Origin: Methyloversatilis discipulorum | Lineage (GTDB): Bacteria; Pseudomonadota; Gammaproteobacteria; Burkholderiales; Rhodocyclaceae | Assembly (NCBI RefSeq): GCF_018780585.1 | Contig: NZ_JADMJL010000024.1 | Location: 1 to 64,000, forward strand | Direction: 5' to 3' | DNA: 64,000 nucleotides | Program-made: the position numbers and the translations under genes | Shown here: one piece after another, positions 46,851 through 55,752 of the stretch | How the letters are laid out: every line of letters starts with the position of its first letter | Position numbering within the stretch: the first letter of the stretch is position 1 | The notes under the pieces: model-generated | What the model was told of the DNA's origin: nothing | The model's input: the letters and a program-made list of their open reading frames with translations, nothing else | Database searches by the model: none

Positions 46851-48962
46851 TTACATCCTCCATTCGATGCCGGCATAGACGGCACGGCCGTCCCCCGGCA
46901 GGTAGACGTTGCGCGCGGCAGCGGCCAGCGCACTGAAATCTCGCACCACATTCGTGGTGGCGGCGTAGCGGCGGTCTCCGAGGTTGCGTCCCTCGATGAA
47001 CCAGGACAGCTGGCGGCCGAGCTGCTGCTGCATGCGCAGGCCGAAGATGGCGTAGTCGTCGGCGAACTCGGTATTCGCCATATCGACCGCATAGCGCTGC
47101 GGCGACCATTCGGCGCTGGCGGCGATCTTCAGCGGGCCGCCCGGCGCACCGGCAAAGCGGTAGCCCAGCTCGCCGCGGAACAGCGTGCGCGGCACGCCAG
47201 GCAGGCGGTTGTCGCCGAACAGCGCATCGCCGTCGAAGCGGAAGTCGTTGTAGAGCAATGCCTGACGCCACTCGAAGCCGCCGCCGAACTGGCCGTGCGC
47301 CGCAAACTCGACACCGCGGTGCACAGTCTTCGGCACGTTAATCGTGGTTGTCTGACCGGTGATCGTATTCACGGCGACACCCAGCAGCTCGTCGGTCACC
47401 TTTGCGCGGTAGAGCGCCAGATCGACCGCGCCCCAGCCGAAGCTGCCGCGGCCGCCCACTTCCCACGTGGTCGCACGCTGCGCGCGCAAGGAATCGATCA
47501 CCGCGGCGCCACCAGTCAGCTCGCCGAAGGACGGCGGCTCGAAACTGCGCGACACGTTGCCGAACAGCTGCACCGCCGGCGACAGATCGTGACGGATGCC
47601 GAACTTCGGACTCCAGCCTTCATAGGAACGGCTGAAGCTCTCGTCGGCACCGCCACAGACCAGCGGACCGCCGGTGAAGCACAGGTCGCGGCTGCGTCGA
47701 CGCGCATTGGTGTACTGCGTACCGACCACCGCGGTCCAGCCTGGAACGAAGGTGAACTGATCCTCGACATAGGCTTCGACATTGCGTGCCGAGGTGTCGA
47801 ACTTGTTGGCGCGGGCGCCGCGCGTGCCGCCGATGTTTGTCCAGCGGTCGTCGTCGGTGTCGCCACGCGAACTCGCCAGGCCGGCGACCAGGCGGTTCGG
47901 CCGGCCGGCCAGCGTGCCGTCGGACACCATGCGCAGTTCGGCACCGAAGTCCTTGCTGCGCTGGTCGAGTACCTGGAAGATCGGGTGGAACAGGTCCTTG
48001 TCGGCGTAATAGGCCGACAGCTCGAAACGCAGACCGTCGGCCGCCTGCCAGACGGTGCGATTGGACACGCGCCACAGATCGATGTCGCGCTTCTGGTTGC
48101 CGGTGACGTTGCCGGCGGCTGCCTGGCGCGGATTGTCACGCAGTTGCTGACGCGTCAGGTTGCCCGGCAGTTCGGAGTCGCTCTGCGCAGCCTGTACGAA
48201 GAAGCGCGTTTCCAGCGACGGCGCGAGCAGCACGCCGAGATTGCCGACCACGCGCTGCGTGTCCTGCCGCGCGTGATCGCGGAAGCCGTCCTGGGCGAAG
48301 CTGGTCGCGCTGAAGTAGCCGTCGACGCGCCCGGCCGCGAAACCGCCGGCCAGCTGGCTGCGCAGATAGCCGAAGGCGCCGGTCTCGGCGCGCACCGTCA
48401 GAGCCGGCGCATCGTGGCCGGTCGGCGACACGTAATTGATCGCCCCGCCGAGCGTGCTCGATCCGTACTGCAACGCATTGGCGCCGCGCCACACTTCGAT
48501 GTAGCGCGTGGCCAGCGGCTCCAGAACCTGGAAATCGCCGCCACCGTCGGCCAGATTGATCGGCACGCCGTCCTGCATCAGCTTGATGCCGCGCAGGTGG
48601 AAGGTGCGCTGCAGTCCGGAACCGCGGATCGACAGCCGCGACTCCTCGGAGCCGAAGCGCGGCTGCACGAATACGCCGGCGCTGTAGCCCAGCGCGTCCT
48701 GCAACGTGGATACGCGGGCGTCGCGGAAGCTGGCGGAATCGATCACGGCAGCGCCACCCGGCGTCAGCGCGAGCGCGGCGCGCGCTTCGTCGATGCCAGG
48801 CAGCGTGGCGGCGTCGATGCGCCGTGCCTCGACGCGCACGGCGGGCAACTGCAGCGCGCTGTCGGCGAAAACAGCCGGTGCGGCCGCCAGCGCGGCAAGG
48901 GCGAGAGGAATGCGTTTGAGACGCGCGCGCGCAGGCGCGGTCGCGTGGGACGACGGGAACAT
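46851..48962 (-). CDS. TonB-dependent receptor, probably metal-related
   Basis: A 703-residue outer-membrane receptor: signal peptide (RIPLALAALAAAPAVFA), plug (RVSTLQDALGYSAGVFVQPR, SRLSIRGSGLQRTFHLRGI) and a barrel ending in YAGIEWRM. It is of the FecA/OprC general type, but it lacks the CxxxM motif of the receptor at 40695, so the ligand is uncertain. Its place between DUF2946 and DUF1775 genes, both copper-associated families, suggests copper or a copper complex. Confidence 0.78.
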   Translation of the reverse strand: MFPSSHATAPARARLKRIPLALAALAAAPAVFADSALQLPAVRVEARRIDAATLPGIDEARAALALTPGGAAVIDSASFRDARVSTLQDALGYSAGVFVQPRFGSEESRLSIRGSGLQRTFHLRGIKLMQDGVPINLADGGGDFQVLEPLATRYIEVWRGANALQYGSSTLGGAINYVSPTGHDAPALTVRAETGAFGYLRSQLAGGFAAGRVDGYFSATSFAQDGFRDHARQDTQRVVGNLGVLLAPSLETRFFVQAAQSDSELPGNLTRQQLRDNPRQAAAGNVTGNQKRDIDLWRVSNRTVWQAADGLRFELSAYYADKDLFHPIFQVLDQRSKDFGAELRMVSDGTLAGRPNRLVAGLASSRGDTDDDRWTNIGGTRGARANKFDTSARNVEAYVEDQFTFVPGWTAVVGTQYTNARRRSRDLCFTGGPLVCGGADESFSRSYEGWSPKFGIRHDLSPAVQLFGNVSRSFEPPSFGELTGGAAVIDSLRAQRATTWEVGGRGSFGWGAVDLALYRAKVTDELLGVAVNTITGQTTTINVPKTVHRGVEFAAHGQFGGGFEWRQALLYNDFRFDGDALFGDNRLPGVPRTLFRGELGYRFAGAPGGPLKIAASAEWSPQRYAVDMANTEFADDYAIFGLRMQQQLGRQLSWFIEGRNLGDRRYAATTNVVRDFSALAAAARNVYLPGDGRAVYAGIEWRM

Positions 48963-49066
48963 GACGGCACTTTCGAATGGAGTGCGTCGCGCCGCGCGCA
49001 GGCGCAGGACGGCGACACGGAACGCGCGACGGCGGTCAGGCCGTCACGCGGACGAAGGCGATGGAA

Positions 49067-49435
49067 TCAGGCGAGCGCTGGCGGCGCGCGTGGGGAAGGC
49101 GCCAGCAGCGTGGCGGCGGTGACGGCGGCAGAGAGCGCCGGCGGCGGCGCCTGCCGCTCGGCATGCAGCGCAAAGACGGCATGCGCCGGTTGCGTCGGCA
49201 GCACCGGCAAGGACTGCGCGACACACCAGGGGCAATGACCGGCGTTGCCGCCTTCGTCGTCACCCTGTTCCGCGGTCGATGCCGATCCGATACCGAAAGC
49301 GGTACAGATCTGCGCCATGCCGGTCGGATCGGCCGACTGCTGCCAGCGCATCAGCGTGGGCAGCAGCGCCTGCGCGCACACTGCGAACAGCGCGAGCATC
49401 AGGGCGAGGCGGAAACGGGGGCGGGCGGGCGACAT
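49067..49435 (-). CDS. DUF2946 protein
   Basis: A 122-residue protein. ATG 49435 is preferred because the membrane/signal helix follows (FRLALMLALFAVCAQALLPT). A QICTAFG segment and CPWC pair in GHCPWCVAQSLPVLP are the DUF2946 hallmarks. The family is repeatedly found with TonB receptors and copper genes; its role is not established. First gene of the operon, with a 104-bp gap before the receptor gene. Confidence 0.78.
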   Translation of the reverse strand: MSPARPRFRLALMLALFAVCAQALLPTLMRWQQSADPTGMAQICTAFGIGSASTAEQGDDEGGNAGHCPWCVAQSLPVLPTQPAHAVFALHAERQAPPPALSAAVTAATLLAPSPRAPPALA

Positions 49436-49565
49436 GGGCGCGGATGGTAGCCCGCCAGCGGCCCGCCGTGCAACACAGGCGGCCGGCGCACGCTGCATGC
49501 GTTAACATGTCGCGTCCGGCGCTGCCGCGCCCTGGTCCGAGTCACGCCAGAAAGTCCCCTTACTG

Positions 49566-50903
49566 ATGATCCGAAAGTTGCTGCGCCGGATATTCCGTCG
49601 CCCCGAAGACAACGCCCGTACGCAGGCCGCGAGCAGCGGCCCTGTCCATATTCCGCGCGCACAGCACGGCATCGCGCGCGAACAGCTGCTGCCGGCGGCG
49701 CGCAAGGTATGCGATGCGCTGCAGGCCGAGGGCTACCAGGCCTATGTGGTCGGCGGCGCGGTGCGCGACCTGATCGCCGGCATCGAACCGAAGGACTTCG
49801 ACGTCGCCACCAGCGCCACGCCGGAACAGGTGACCGCGGTGTTCCGCCGCGCGCGCATGATCGGCCGCCGCTTCAAGATCGTGCACGTCATGTTCGGCCG
49901 CGACGTGATCGAGGTGACCACCTTCCGCGGCGACTCCGAGGCGGTGACCGACGAACATGGCCGCATCCTGCACGACAATGTGTTCGGCACGATGGAAGAG
50001 GACGCCGCGCGCCGCGACTTCACGGTCAATGCGCTGTACTACGACCCGGCGACCGAAACCGTCGTCGATTTCCATCACGGCGTGGCCGATCTGAAGCAGA
50101 AGACGCTGCGCATGATCGGTGATGCCCCGCGCCGCTACCGCGAAGACCCGGTGCGCATGCTGCGTGCGGTGCGCCTGGCGGCCAAGCTCGGTCTGGTGAT
50201 CGACCCCGACGCGCGCGAGCCGATACGGTCGATGGCCAGCCTGCTGGAGAACGTGCCGCCGGCCCGCCTGTTCGACGAAATGCTGAAGCTGCTGACCAGC
50301 GGTCACGCCGTGCGCTGCGTGCGCCAGCTGCGCGAGGACGGCCTGCACCACGGCCTGTTGCCGCTGCTCGACGTCATTCTCGAACAGCCGATGGGCGAGC
50401 GCTTCGTCATGCTGTCGCTGGAGCGCACCGACGAGCGCGTGCGCGAGGGCAAATCGATCTCGCCCGGCTTCCTGTTCGCCACACTGCTGTGGCACGAGGT
50501 GCTGGCCGACTGGGAGAAGCGCAAGCAGGCGGGCGAACCGTCGATCCCGGCGATGTTCGAGGCGATGAGCGCAGTGCTCGACCAGCAGGCGGAGAAGCTC
50601 GCCATCACGCGGCGCATCGCCACCGACATCAAGGACATCTGGCTGCTGCAGCCGCGCTTCGAACAACGCGCCGGCAAGCGCCCCTACCGCCTGCTCGAAC
50701 TGCCTCGCTTCCGCGCCGCCTACGACTTCCTGCTGCTGCGGGCGGGAAGCGGTGAGGTCGAACAGGAACTGGCCGACTGGTGGACCGACTTCGCCGCCGC
50801 CGACGGCCCGACGCGCGAATCGATGCTGCGTCCTGAAGAAGCGCCGAAGAAGCGCCGCCGCCCGCGGCGCAAACCGATGGCCGGCGCGGCCGCGGCCGAG
50901 TGA
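49566..50903 (+). CDS. pcnB: Poly(A) polymerase I
   Basis: A 445-residue nucleotidyltransferase that adds poly(A) tails to RNA for decay. The catalytic motif is VVGGAVRDLI with D77-F-D79 (KDFDVATSA); RRFKIVHVMFGRDVIEV and RRDFTVNALYYDP are further family blocks distinguishing it from tRNA CCA-transferase together with the long basic C-terminus (EEAPKKRRRPRRKP). Normal length. It is followed directly by a DUF486 gene rather than by folK, the more usual neighbour. Confidence 0.93.
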   Translation: MIRKLLRRIFRRPEDNARTQAASSGPVHIPRAQHGIAREQLLPAARKVCDALQAEGYQAYVVGGAVRDLIAGIEPKDFDVATSATPEQVTAVFRRARMIGRRFKIVHVMFGRDVIEVTTFRGDSEAVTDEHGRILHDNVFGTMEEDAARRDFTVNALYYDPATETVVDFHHGVADLKQKTLRMIGDAPRRYREDPVRMLRAVRLAAKLGLVIDPDAREPIRSMASLLENVPPARLFDEMLKLLTSGHAVRCVRQLREDGLHHGLLPLLDVILEQPMGERFVMLSLERTDERVREGKSISPGFLFATLLWHEVLADWEKRKQAGEPSIPAMFEAMSAVLDQQAEKLAITRRIATDIKDIWLLQPRFEQRAGKRPYRLLELPRFRAAYDFLLLRAGSGEVEQELADWWTDFAAADGPTRESMLRPEEAPKKRRRPRRKPMAGAAAAE

Positions 50904-51253
50904 TGCTGCCGCAGCTGCCTGCATGGACACAGGCCGCGGGTCTGTTGATCGCGTCGAACGTGTTCATGACTTTCGCCTGGTACGCCCACCTGCGCGACCT
51001 GAACCACCGCCCGTGGTGGTACGCCGCGCTGTTTTCCTGGGGCATCGCGCTGTTCGAGTACCTGCTGCAGGTGCCGGCGAACCGCATCGGCCACACGCAA
51101 CTGTCACTCGGCCAGCTCAAGATCATGCAGGAGGTGATCACGCTGAGCGTATTCGTGCCCTTCGCCGTGTTCTACATGAACGAACCGCTCAAGCTTGACT
51201 ATCTGTGGGCCGCGCTGTGTATGCTGGGCGCGGTGTATTTCATCTTCCGCTGA
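50903..51253 (+). CDS. DUF486 (DMT-superfamily) membrane protein
   Basis: A 116-residue protein with four hydrophobic helices; segments FMTFAWYAHL and NRIGHTQLSLGQLKIMQEVI are characteristic of DUF486. ATG 50903 shares one base with the pcnB stop (a GTG one codon upstream is possible). Members look like half-size drug/metabolite transporters, function unproven. Sits between pcnB and the nucleoside kinase gene. Confidence 0.85.
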   Translation: MLPQLPAWTQAAGLLIASNVFMTFAWYAHLRDLNHRPWWYAALFSWGIALFEYLLQVPANRIGHTQLSLGQLKIMQEVITLSVFVPFAVFYMNEPLKLDYLWAALCMLGAVYFIFR

Positions 51254-51290
51254 TCTCCCGATCCGCTTCCCCGACCGGAATTCCCCATCG

Positions 51291-51929
51291 ATGCTGGACA
51301 AGGCACGCTACATCGTCGTCGAAGGGCCCATAGGTGTGGGCAAGACCTCGCTGGCCCGGCGGCTGGCGGACCACCTGCAGGCGCCGACGCTGTTCGAGAA
51401 GCCGGAAGAGAATCCCTTCCTCGGCCGCTTCTACCAGAACATGGAGCGCTACGCGCTGCAGACCCAGCTGTTCTTCCTGTTCCAGCGCATGGAACAGCTG
51501 CGCGAGGTGATGCAGGACGACCTGTTCTCCGGCCGACTGGTGGCCGACTTCCTGATCGACAAGGACCCGCTGTTCGCGTCGATGAACCTGACCGACGACG
51601 AATACGCGCTGTACCGCCAGATCTACGCCTCGCTGAAGCTGCAGGCGCCGGCGCCGGACCTGGTGATCTACCTGCAGGCCGACGCCGATACGCTGGCCGA
51701 GCGCGTGCGCAGGCGTGGCCTCGACGCCGAACGGCGCATCAGCGAGAGCTATCTGGCCCGCGTGGTCGAGCGCTATGCGCGCTTCTTCTACCAGTACGAC
51801 GCCAGCCCGCTGTTCATCGTCAATGCCGAGGAACTGAACCCGGTCGACAGCGACGACGACTTCGCGCTGCTGGTCGAGCGGCTCGGCCAGATGCGCTCCT
51901 TCCGCGAATTTTTCGGATACGCCTCATGA
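51291..51929 (+). CDS. Deoxynucleoside kinase
   Basis: A 212-residue kinase of the dCK/dGK family. P-loop [10 protein letters not shown] (12-20), catalytic and specificity blocks [14 protein letters not shown] and a lid [12 protein letters not shown] are seen. It phosphorylates deoxynucleosides for salvage; purine specificity is usual for bacterial members but not provable here. Its stop overlaps the panB ATG by four bases. In other betaproteobacteria the same gene lies between folK and panB. Confidence 0.85.
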   Translation: MLDKARYIVVEGPIGVGKTSLARRLADHLQAPTLFEKPEENPFLGRFYQNMERYALQTQLFFLFQRMEQLREVMQDDLFSGRLVADFLIDKDPLFASMNLTDDEYALYRQIYASLKLQAPAPDLVIYLQADADTLAERVRRRGLDAERRISESYLARVVERYARFFYQYDASPLFIVNAEELNPVDSDDDFALLVERLGQMRSFREFFGYAS

Positions 51930-52762
51930 CCTATATGCGCGACACCGACCCGGCGCGCCGCCCGGTCACGCTGAACACCCTGCTGCGCATGCGTGCGAAC
52001 GCCGAGCCGATCGCCATGCTCACCTGTTACGACTCGACCTTCGCCGCCGTGTGCGATGCCGCCGGCGCCGAAGTGCTGCTGGTCGGCGACTCGCTCGGCA
52101 ACGTGCTGCAGGGCCACGACACGACGCTGCCGGTCACGCTGAACGACATGGCCTATCACACCGGCTGCGTCGCCCGCGGTCTGGCCAACGTCGGTGGCCG
52201 TGCCTTCCTGATCACCGACCTGCCCTTCGGCAGCTATCAGGAGACGCGCGAACAGGCGATGCGCTCGTCGGTGCAGCTGATGACCGCCGGCGCACAGATG
52301 GTGAAGCTCGAAGGCGGCGCCCACATGGCCGACACCGTGCGCTTCCTGGTCGAGCGCGGCGTGCCGGTGTGCGCCCATCTCGGTCTGACGCCGCAATCGG
52401 TGCATCAGCTCGGCGGCTACCGCGCCCAGGGCGTGACCGACGCCGCCGCCGCCCGGCTGCTGCAGGACGCCAAGGAACTGGAACAGGCGGGGGCGACGAT
52501 GATGGTGCTCGAAATGGTGCCGGCCCGCCTTGCCGCCGAGGTGACCACGAGCACGCAGCTGATCACGATAGGGATCGGTGCCGGCGTCGACTGCAGCGGT
52601 CAGGTCCTGGTGCTGCACGATGTGCTCGGCCTGTTCCCGGGCCGCCGCCCGCGCTTCGTGCGCAACTTCATGCCGGGCGCCGACGACGTGCATGACGCGT
52701 TGAGCCGTTACGTCGCCGCGGTCAAGGACCGCAGCTTCCCCGGCCCCGAACACTGCTACTGA
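51926..52762 (+). CDS. panB: 3-methyl-2-oxobutanoate hydroxymethyltransferase
   Basis: A 278-residue enzyme forming ketopantoate with methylene-tetrahydrofolate, first step of pantothenate synthesis. Blocks [35 protein letters not shown] (metal ligand Asp), [12 protein letters not shown] and [19 protein letters not shown] are standard PanB. Coupled to the nucleoside kinase gene and followed by panC after 17 bp. Confidence 0.97.
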   Translation: MTYMRDTDPARRPVTLNTLLRMRANAEPIAMLTCYDSTFAAVCDAAGAEVLLVGDSLGNVLQGHDTTLPVTLNDMAYHTGCVARGLANVGGRAFLITDLPFGSYQETREQAMRSSVQLMTAGAQMVKLEGGAHMADTVRFLVERGVPVCAHLGLTPQSVHQLGGYRAQGVTDAAAARLLQDAKELEQAGATMMVLEMVPARLAAEVTTSTQLITIGIGAGVDCSGQVLVLHDVLGLFPGRRPRFVRNFMPGADDVHDALSRYVAAVKDRSFPGPEHCY

Positions 52763-52779
52763 TCCAGCGAGTCTCCCCG

Positions 52780-53619
52780 ATGCAGATCCACCCAACCATC
52801 GCCGGCCTGCGCGCCGCGCTCGATGCCGAACGCGCACGCGGCGCGCGCATCGCCTTCGTGCCCACCATGGGCAATCTGCACGAGGGCCACGCCTCGCTGA
52901 TGCGCCAGGGGCGCGACCACGCCGACGTGGTGGTGGCCAGCGTGTTCGTAAACCGGCTTCAGTTCGGACCGAACGAGGACTTCGACCGCTACCCGCGCAC
53001 GATGGACGCCGACTGCGCGCGCATGCAGGCGGCGGGGGTGGCGCACGTGTTCGCACCGTCGGAAAGCGAGTTGTATCCGCTGCCGCAGACGCTGCGCGTG
53101 GTACCGGACCCGGTGCTGGCCGACATCCTCGAAGGCGCCTTCCGGCCCGGTTTCTTCACCGGCGTGGCGACCGTGGTGGCCAAGCTGTTCAACGTCGTGC
53201 AGCCGCAGGTGGCCCTGTTCGGCAAGAAGGACTACCAGCAACTGATGGTGATCCGCCAGCTGGTGCAGCAGATGGCGCTGCCGATCGCCATCGTCGGTGG
53301 TGAAACACTGCGTGCCGACGACGGTCTGGCGCTGTCTTCGCGCAACGGCTACCTGTCGGCGGACGAAAGGGCGCAGGCGGTGCAGCTGTATCAGGCCCTG
53401 GTGGCGGCGCGCGAAGCATTGCGCGCCGGAAACCGTGACTACGCGCGGATCGAGACCGACGCCATGGCGTTTCTCCAGGCCCGTGGCTGGTCTCCACAAT
53501 ATATTGCGGTGCGACGACAAGCCGACTTACAATCGCCGGCCGCTCACGAATCCAGTCTGGTGATCGTGGCCGCCGCCCTGCTCGGGTCGACGCGCCTGAT
53601 CGACAATCTGGAAGTGTAG
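52780..53619 (+). CDS. panC: Pantothenate synthetase
   Basis: A 279-residue ligase joining pantoate and beta-alanine using ATP. HIGH-type motif H34-E-G-H37 ([13 protein letters not shown]), FGKKDYQQL and the KMSKS-equivalent LSSRNGYL are present. Second gene of the panBC unit. Confidence 0.97.
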   Translation: MQIHPTIAGLRAALDAERARGARIAFVPTMGNLHEGHASLMRQGRDHADVVVASVFVNRLQFGPNEDFDRYPRTMDADCARMQAAGVAHVFAPSESELYPLPQTLRVVPDPVLADILEGAFRPGFFTGVATVVAKLFNVVQPQVALFGKKDYQQLMVIRQLVQQMALPIAIVGGETLRADDGLALSSRNGYLSADERAQAVQLYQALVAAREALRAGNRDYARIETDAMAFLQARGWSPQYIAVRRQADLQSPAAHESSLVIVAAALLGSTRLIDNLEV

Positions 53620-53725
53620 GTCGCCACGATGCGCTCAAGGCCGGTGGCGTTCCAGTAGCGCACTGTCGCGCACGCCCTTGCGTGCGCGTGTTGTCTGAAC
53701 AGCGCGATATCGAAGGAGCGCCCAT

Positions 53726-54109
53726 ATGCAACGCACCATGCTTCAGTCCAAGCTTCACCGGGTCACGACGACGCATTCCGAGCTGCACTACGAGGGCTCC
53801 TGTGCGATCGACCAGAATCTGCTCGACGCCGCGGACATCCGCGAGTATCAGGCGATCGACATCTACAACGTGACCAACGGCGAGCGTTTCTCGACCTACG
53901 CGATCAGCGCCGAGCGCGGATCCGGCATCATTTCGGTCAATGGCGCGGCAGCGCGCAAGGCCGCCGCCGGCGACCTGCTCATCATCGCCTGCTACGCCCA
54001 GTACACCGAGCTGGAACTGGCCCGCTACGAGCCCAAGCTCGTATACGTCGATGGCAAGAACAACATCGTGAACCAGCGTGGTCACATTCCGGTGCAGATG
54101 GCCGGCTGA
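53726..54109 (+). CDS. panD: Aspartate 1-decarboxylase proenzyme
   Basis: A 127-residue pyruvoyl enzyme that makes beta-alanine for PanC. Self-cleavage site G24-S25 (YEGSCAID) is at the same position as in E. coli PanD; the active-site NGAAARKA and Y58 region are conserved. It lies 106 bp after panC, so all three pantothenate genes are together, and is followed by a terminator. Confidence 0.96.
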   Translation: MQRTMLQSKLHRVTTTHSELHYEGSCAIDQNLLDAADIREYQAIDIYNVTNGERFSTYAISAERGSGIISVNGAAARKAAAGDLLIIACYAQYTELELARYEPKLVYVDGKNNIVNQRGHIPVQMAG

Positions 54110-54131
54110 TCCCCGCCCTGCACGTTGTCAA

Positions 54132-54154
54132 GGCCCGCCCCGTGCGGGCCTTTT
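54132..54154 (+). terminator. Rho-independent terminator after panD
   Basis: GGCCCGC (54132-54138), loop CCCGT, GCGGGCC (54144-54150), then TTTT. Ends the pan unit. Confidence 0.88.
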
Positions 54155-54204
54155 CATTTGGCCCGATGTGAAACAATGCGGCCTCCCCGCACCCGAACAC
54201 CGCG

Positions 54205-55083
54205 ATGAACCTGCACCTGCTCCGCATCTTCCACACCGTCGGCGAACACGCGAGCTTCTCGCGCGCCGCCGAGCATCTCGGCATCAGTCAGCCCGCCGTA
54301 TCGAAGGCGCTGCGCGAACTGGAAGACCAGCTCGACGTGGTGCTGATCGAGCGCGGCGCGCGCATCGTGTCGCTGACCGAAGCCGGTCAGGTGCTGTTCG
54401 AGTACGCGGGCGGCATCTTCGCGATGGAACGCGCCGCGCTCGAAGCGCTGCAGGCCTATTCCAACCTCGAACGCGGCCGCCTGCGCATCGGTGCCAGCAT
54501 GACGGTGGCCGGTTACTGGCTGCCGGGCTACGTCGCCGATTTCGCCCAGGCGCATCCGGGCATCACGCTGAGCCTGACCAGCGCCAACACGCAGACGGTG
54601 GCTGACCGGCTGCTCGCCTGCGAAGTCGACATCGCACTGGTCGAAGGCCCGGTCGAAGACGAGCGGATCGAATCCCGCCCCTGGCGCGACGAAACCCTGC
54701 TCATCGTCGCCCCGCCCGACAGCGCGCTGGCGAAGGCCGGCACGGTCAGCGCCGCCGACCTGAGCGCCGTCACCTGGGTAGTGCGCGAGCACGGCTCCGG
54801 CACCCGCGAAGTGATGAACCGCTGGCTGGACAAGCTGGGCATCGTGCCGGCTCGCACGATAGAAGCCGGCAGTACCGAGGCGGTCATCCAGACCGTTGCT
54901 GCCGGCGGCGGCGTGTCGATGGTGCCGCGCGTCAGCTCGGCCGACCAGATCGCGCTCGGCAAGGTCGCCACGCTGACGCTGCCCGGCGTGCAACTGACGC
55001 GCCAGCTCTACCGCCTGCGCCTGCCGCGCCGCCCGCTCAGCCCGGCCGCGCTGGCGTTCGAGGCGATGATCGCGACCGACTGA
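54205..55083 (+). CDS. LysR-family transcriptional regulator
   Basis: A 292-residue regulator: N-terminal winged helix-turn-helix (ASFSRAAEHLGISQPAVSKAL) and a periplasmic-binding-like effector domain (about 90-290; RLRIGASMTVAGYWLPGYVA, VREHGSGTREVMNRW). The latter blocks resemble the YeiE/CysB-like and CbbR-like branch, but the regulon is not known. It is alone between panD and the iron uptake operon. Confidence 0.88.
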   Translation: MNLHLLRIFHTVGEHASFSRAAEHLGISQPAVSKALRELEDQLDVVLIERGARIVSLTEAGQVLFEYAGGIFAMERAALEALQAYSNLERGRLRIGASMTVAGYWLPGYVADFAQAHPGITLSLTSANTQTVADRLLACEVDIALVEGPVEDERIESRPWRDETLLIVAPPDSALAKAGTVSAADLSAVTWVVREHGSGTREVMNRWLDKLGIVPARTIEAGSTEAVIQTVAAGGGVSMVPRVSSADQIALGKVATLTLPGVQLTRQLYRLRLPRRPLSPAALAFEAMIATD

Positions 55084-55141
55084 ACGAGGAAGCGCGCGCG
55101 GAGAATGCCTCCGCGCCGAACACCCTTCTTCAGCCCGGGTT

Positions 55142-55160
55142 ATTAATACGAATCATTCCT
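55142..55160 (+). promoter_or_regulatory. Putative Fur box upstream of iron uptake operon
   Basis: ATTAATACGAATCATTCCT agrees with the 19-bp Fur consensus GATAATGATAATCATTATC at 11 positions, including the complete AATCATT half. It lies 66 bp before the first gene of a siderophore-receptor operon, where iron repression is expected. Confidence 0.6.
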
Positions 55161-55225
55161 GTTCACATACGCAGTTACATGGCGTCTAATTCCGGGCCAA
55201 GCAATCGAGTGGCTGGTCCGCAATC

Positions 55226-55492
55226 ATGATTATTCTCGCCATGTTGACGTGCGCGCTGTGTGCCGTCGCCTGTTACATCTGCAGCCCGCGGCAGGTGCTG
55301 CTGCACCGCCGCCCTCCTCTGTCCTGGCGACTTGCCGCCTGCATCGTGCCCGGTGCACTGTCGCTGTGGGCATGGGCCGAGGCGCTCGGCCCGGTCGCCG
55401 GCCCCTGTGCCGGACTGGTCGCCTGGATGCTGATGCTCGCCACCCTGCCCTGGGCGCTGCTGCCCGGACAGTCCGCACGGGAGCCATCGTGA
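55226..55492 (+). CDS. DUF3325-like small membrane protein
   Basis: An 88-residue protein with three hydrophobic helices (MIILAMLTCALCAVACYI; LAACIVPGALSLWAWAEAL; CAGLVAWMLMLATLPWALL). Proteins of this size and hydrophobicity, labelled DUF3325, accompany DUF3649 and PepSY proteins next to siderophore receptors. Function unknown; proposed role in iron release or energy coupling is unproven. Overlaps the next gene by one base. Confidence 0.65.
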   Translation: MIILAMLTCALCAVACYICSPRQVLLHRRPPLSWRLAACIVPGALSLWAWAEALGPVAGPCAGLVAWMLMLATLPWALLPGQSAREPS

Positions 55493-55752
55493 TGTGGGGG
55501 CGTTTTGCAGCCGGCGCGCTGCTCGGCATTCCGCTCGCCGCCGCACTGACCGGGCTGATCGCCTGGGGTTGGCCCGGGCGTTGGCAGGATGTGCTGGTGC
55601 CGTCCCTGCAACTTTTCTTCCCGCTGTGGACCGCCATCGCCTGCGCCGCCGTGCTGTTCGCCGACACCCGCAGCGCCTGGCTGCGCATGCTGTCGCTGAA
55701 CATCGCGGCCGCAGGTCTGCTGACCCTCGTACGACTCGGAGGCGCGCTGTGA
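55492..55752 (+). CDS. DUF3649-like small membrane protein
   Basis: An 86-residue protein starting at ATG 55492, with three hydrophobic helices (GRFAAGALLGIPLAAALTGL; LQLFFPLWTAIACAAVLF; MLSLNIAAAGLLTLV). Position and topology fit DUF3649, a regular partner of PepSY proteins in siderophore loci. Its stop overlaps the GTG of the PepSY gene (GTGA). Confidence 0.65.
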   Translation: MWGRFAAGALLGIPLAAALTGLIAWGWPGRWQDVLVPSLQLFFPLWTAIACAAVLFADTRSAWLRMLSLNIAAAGLLTLVRLGGAL

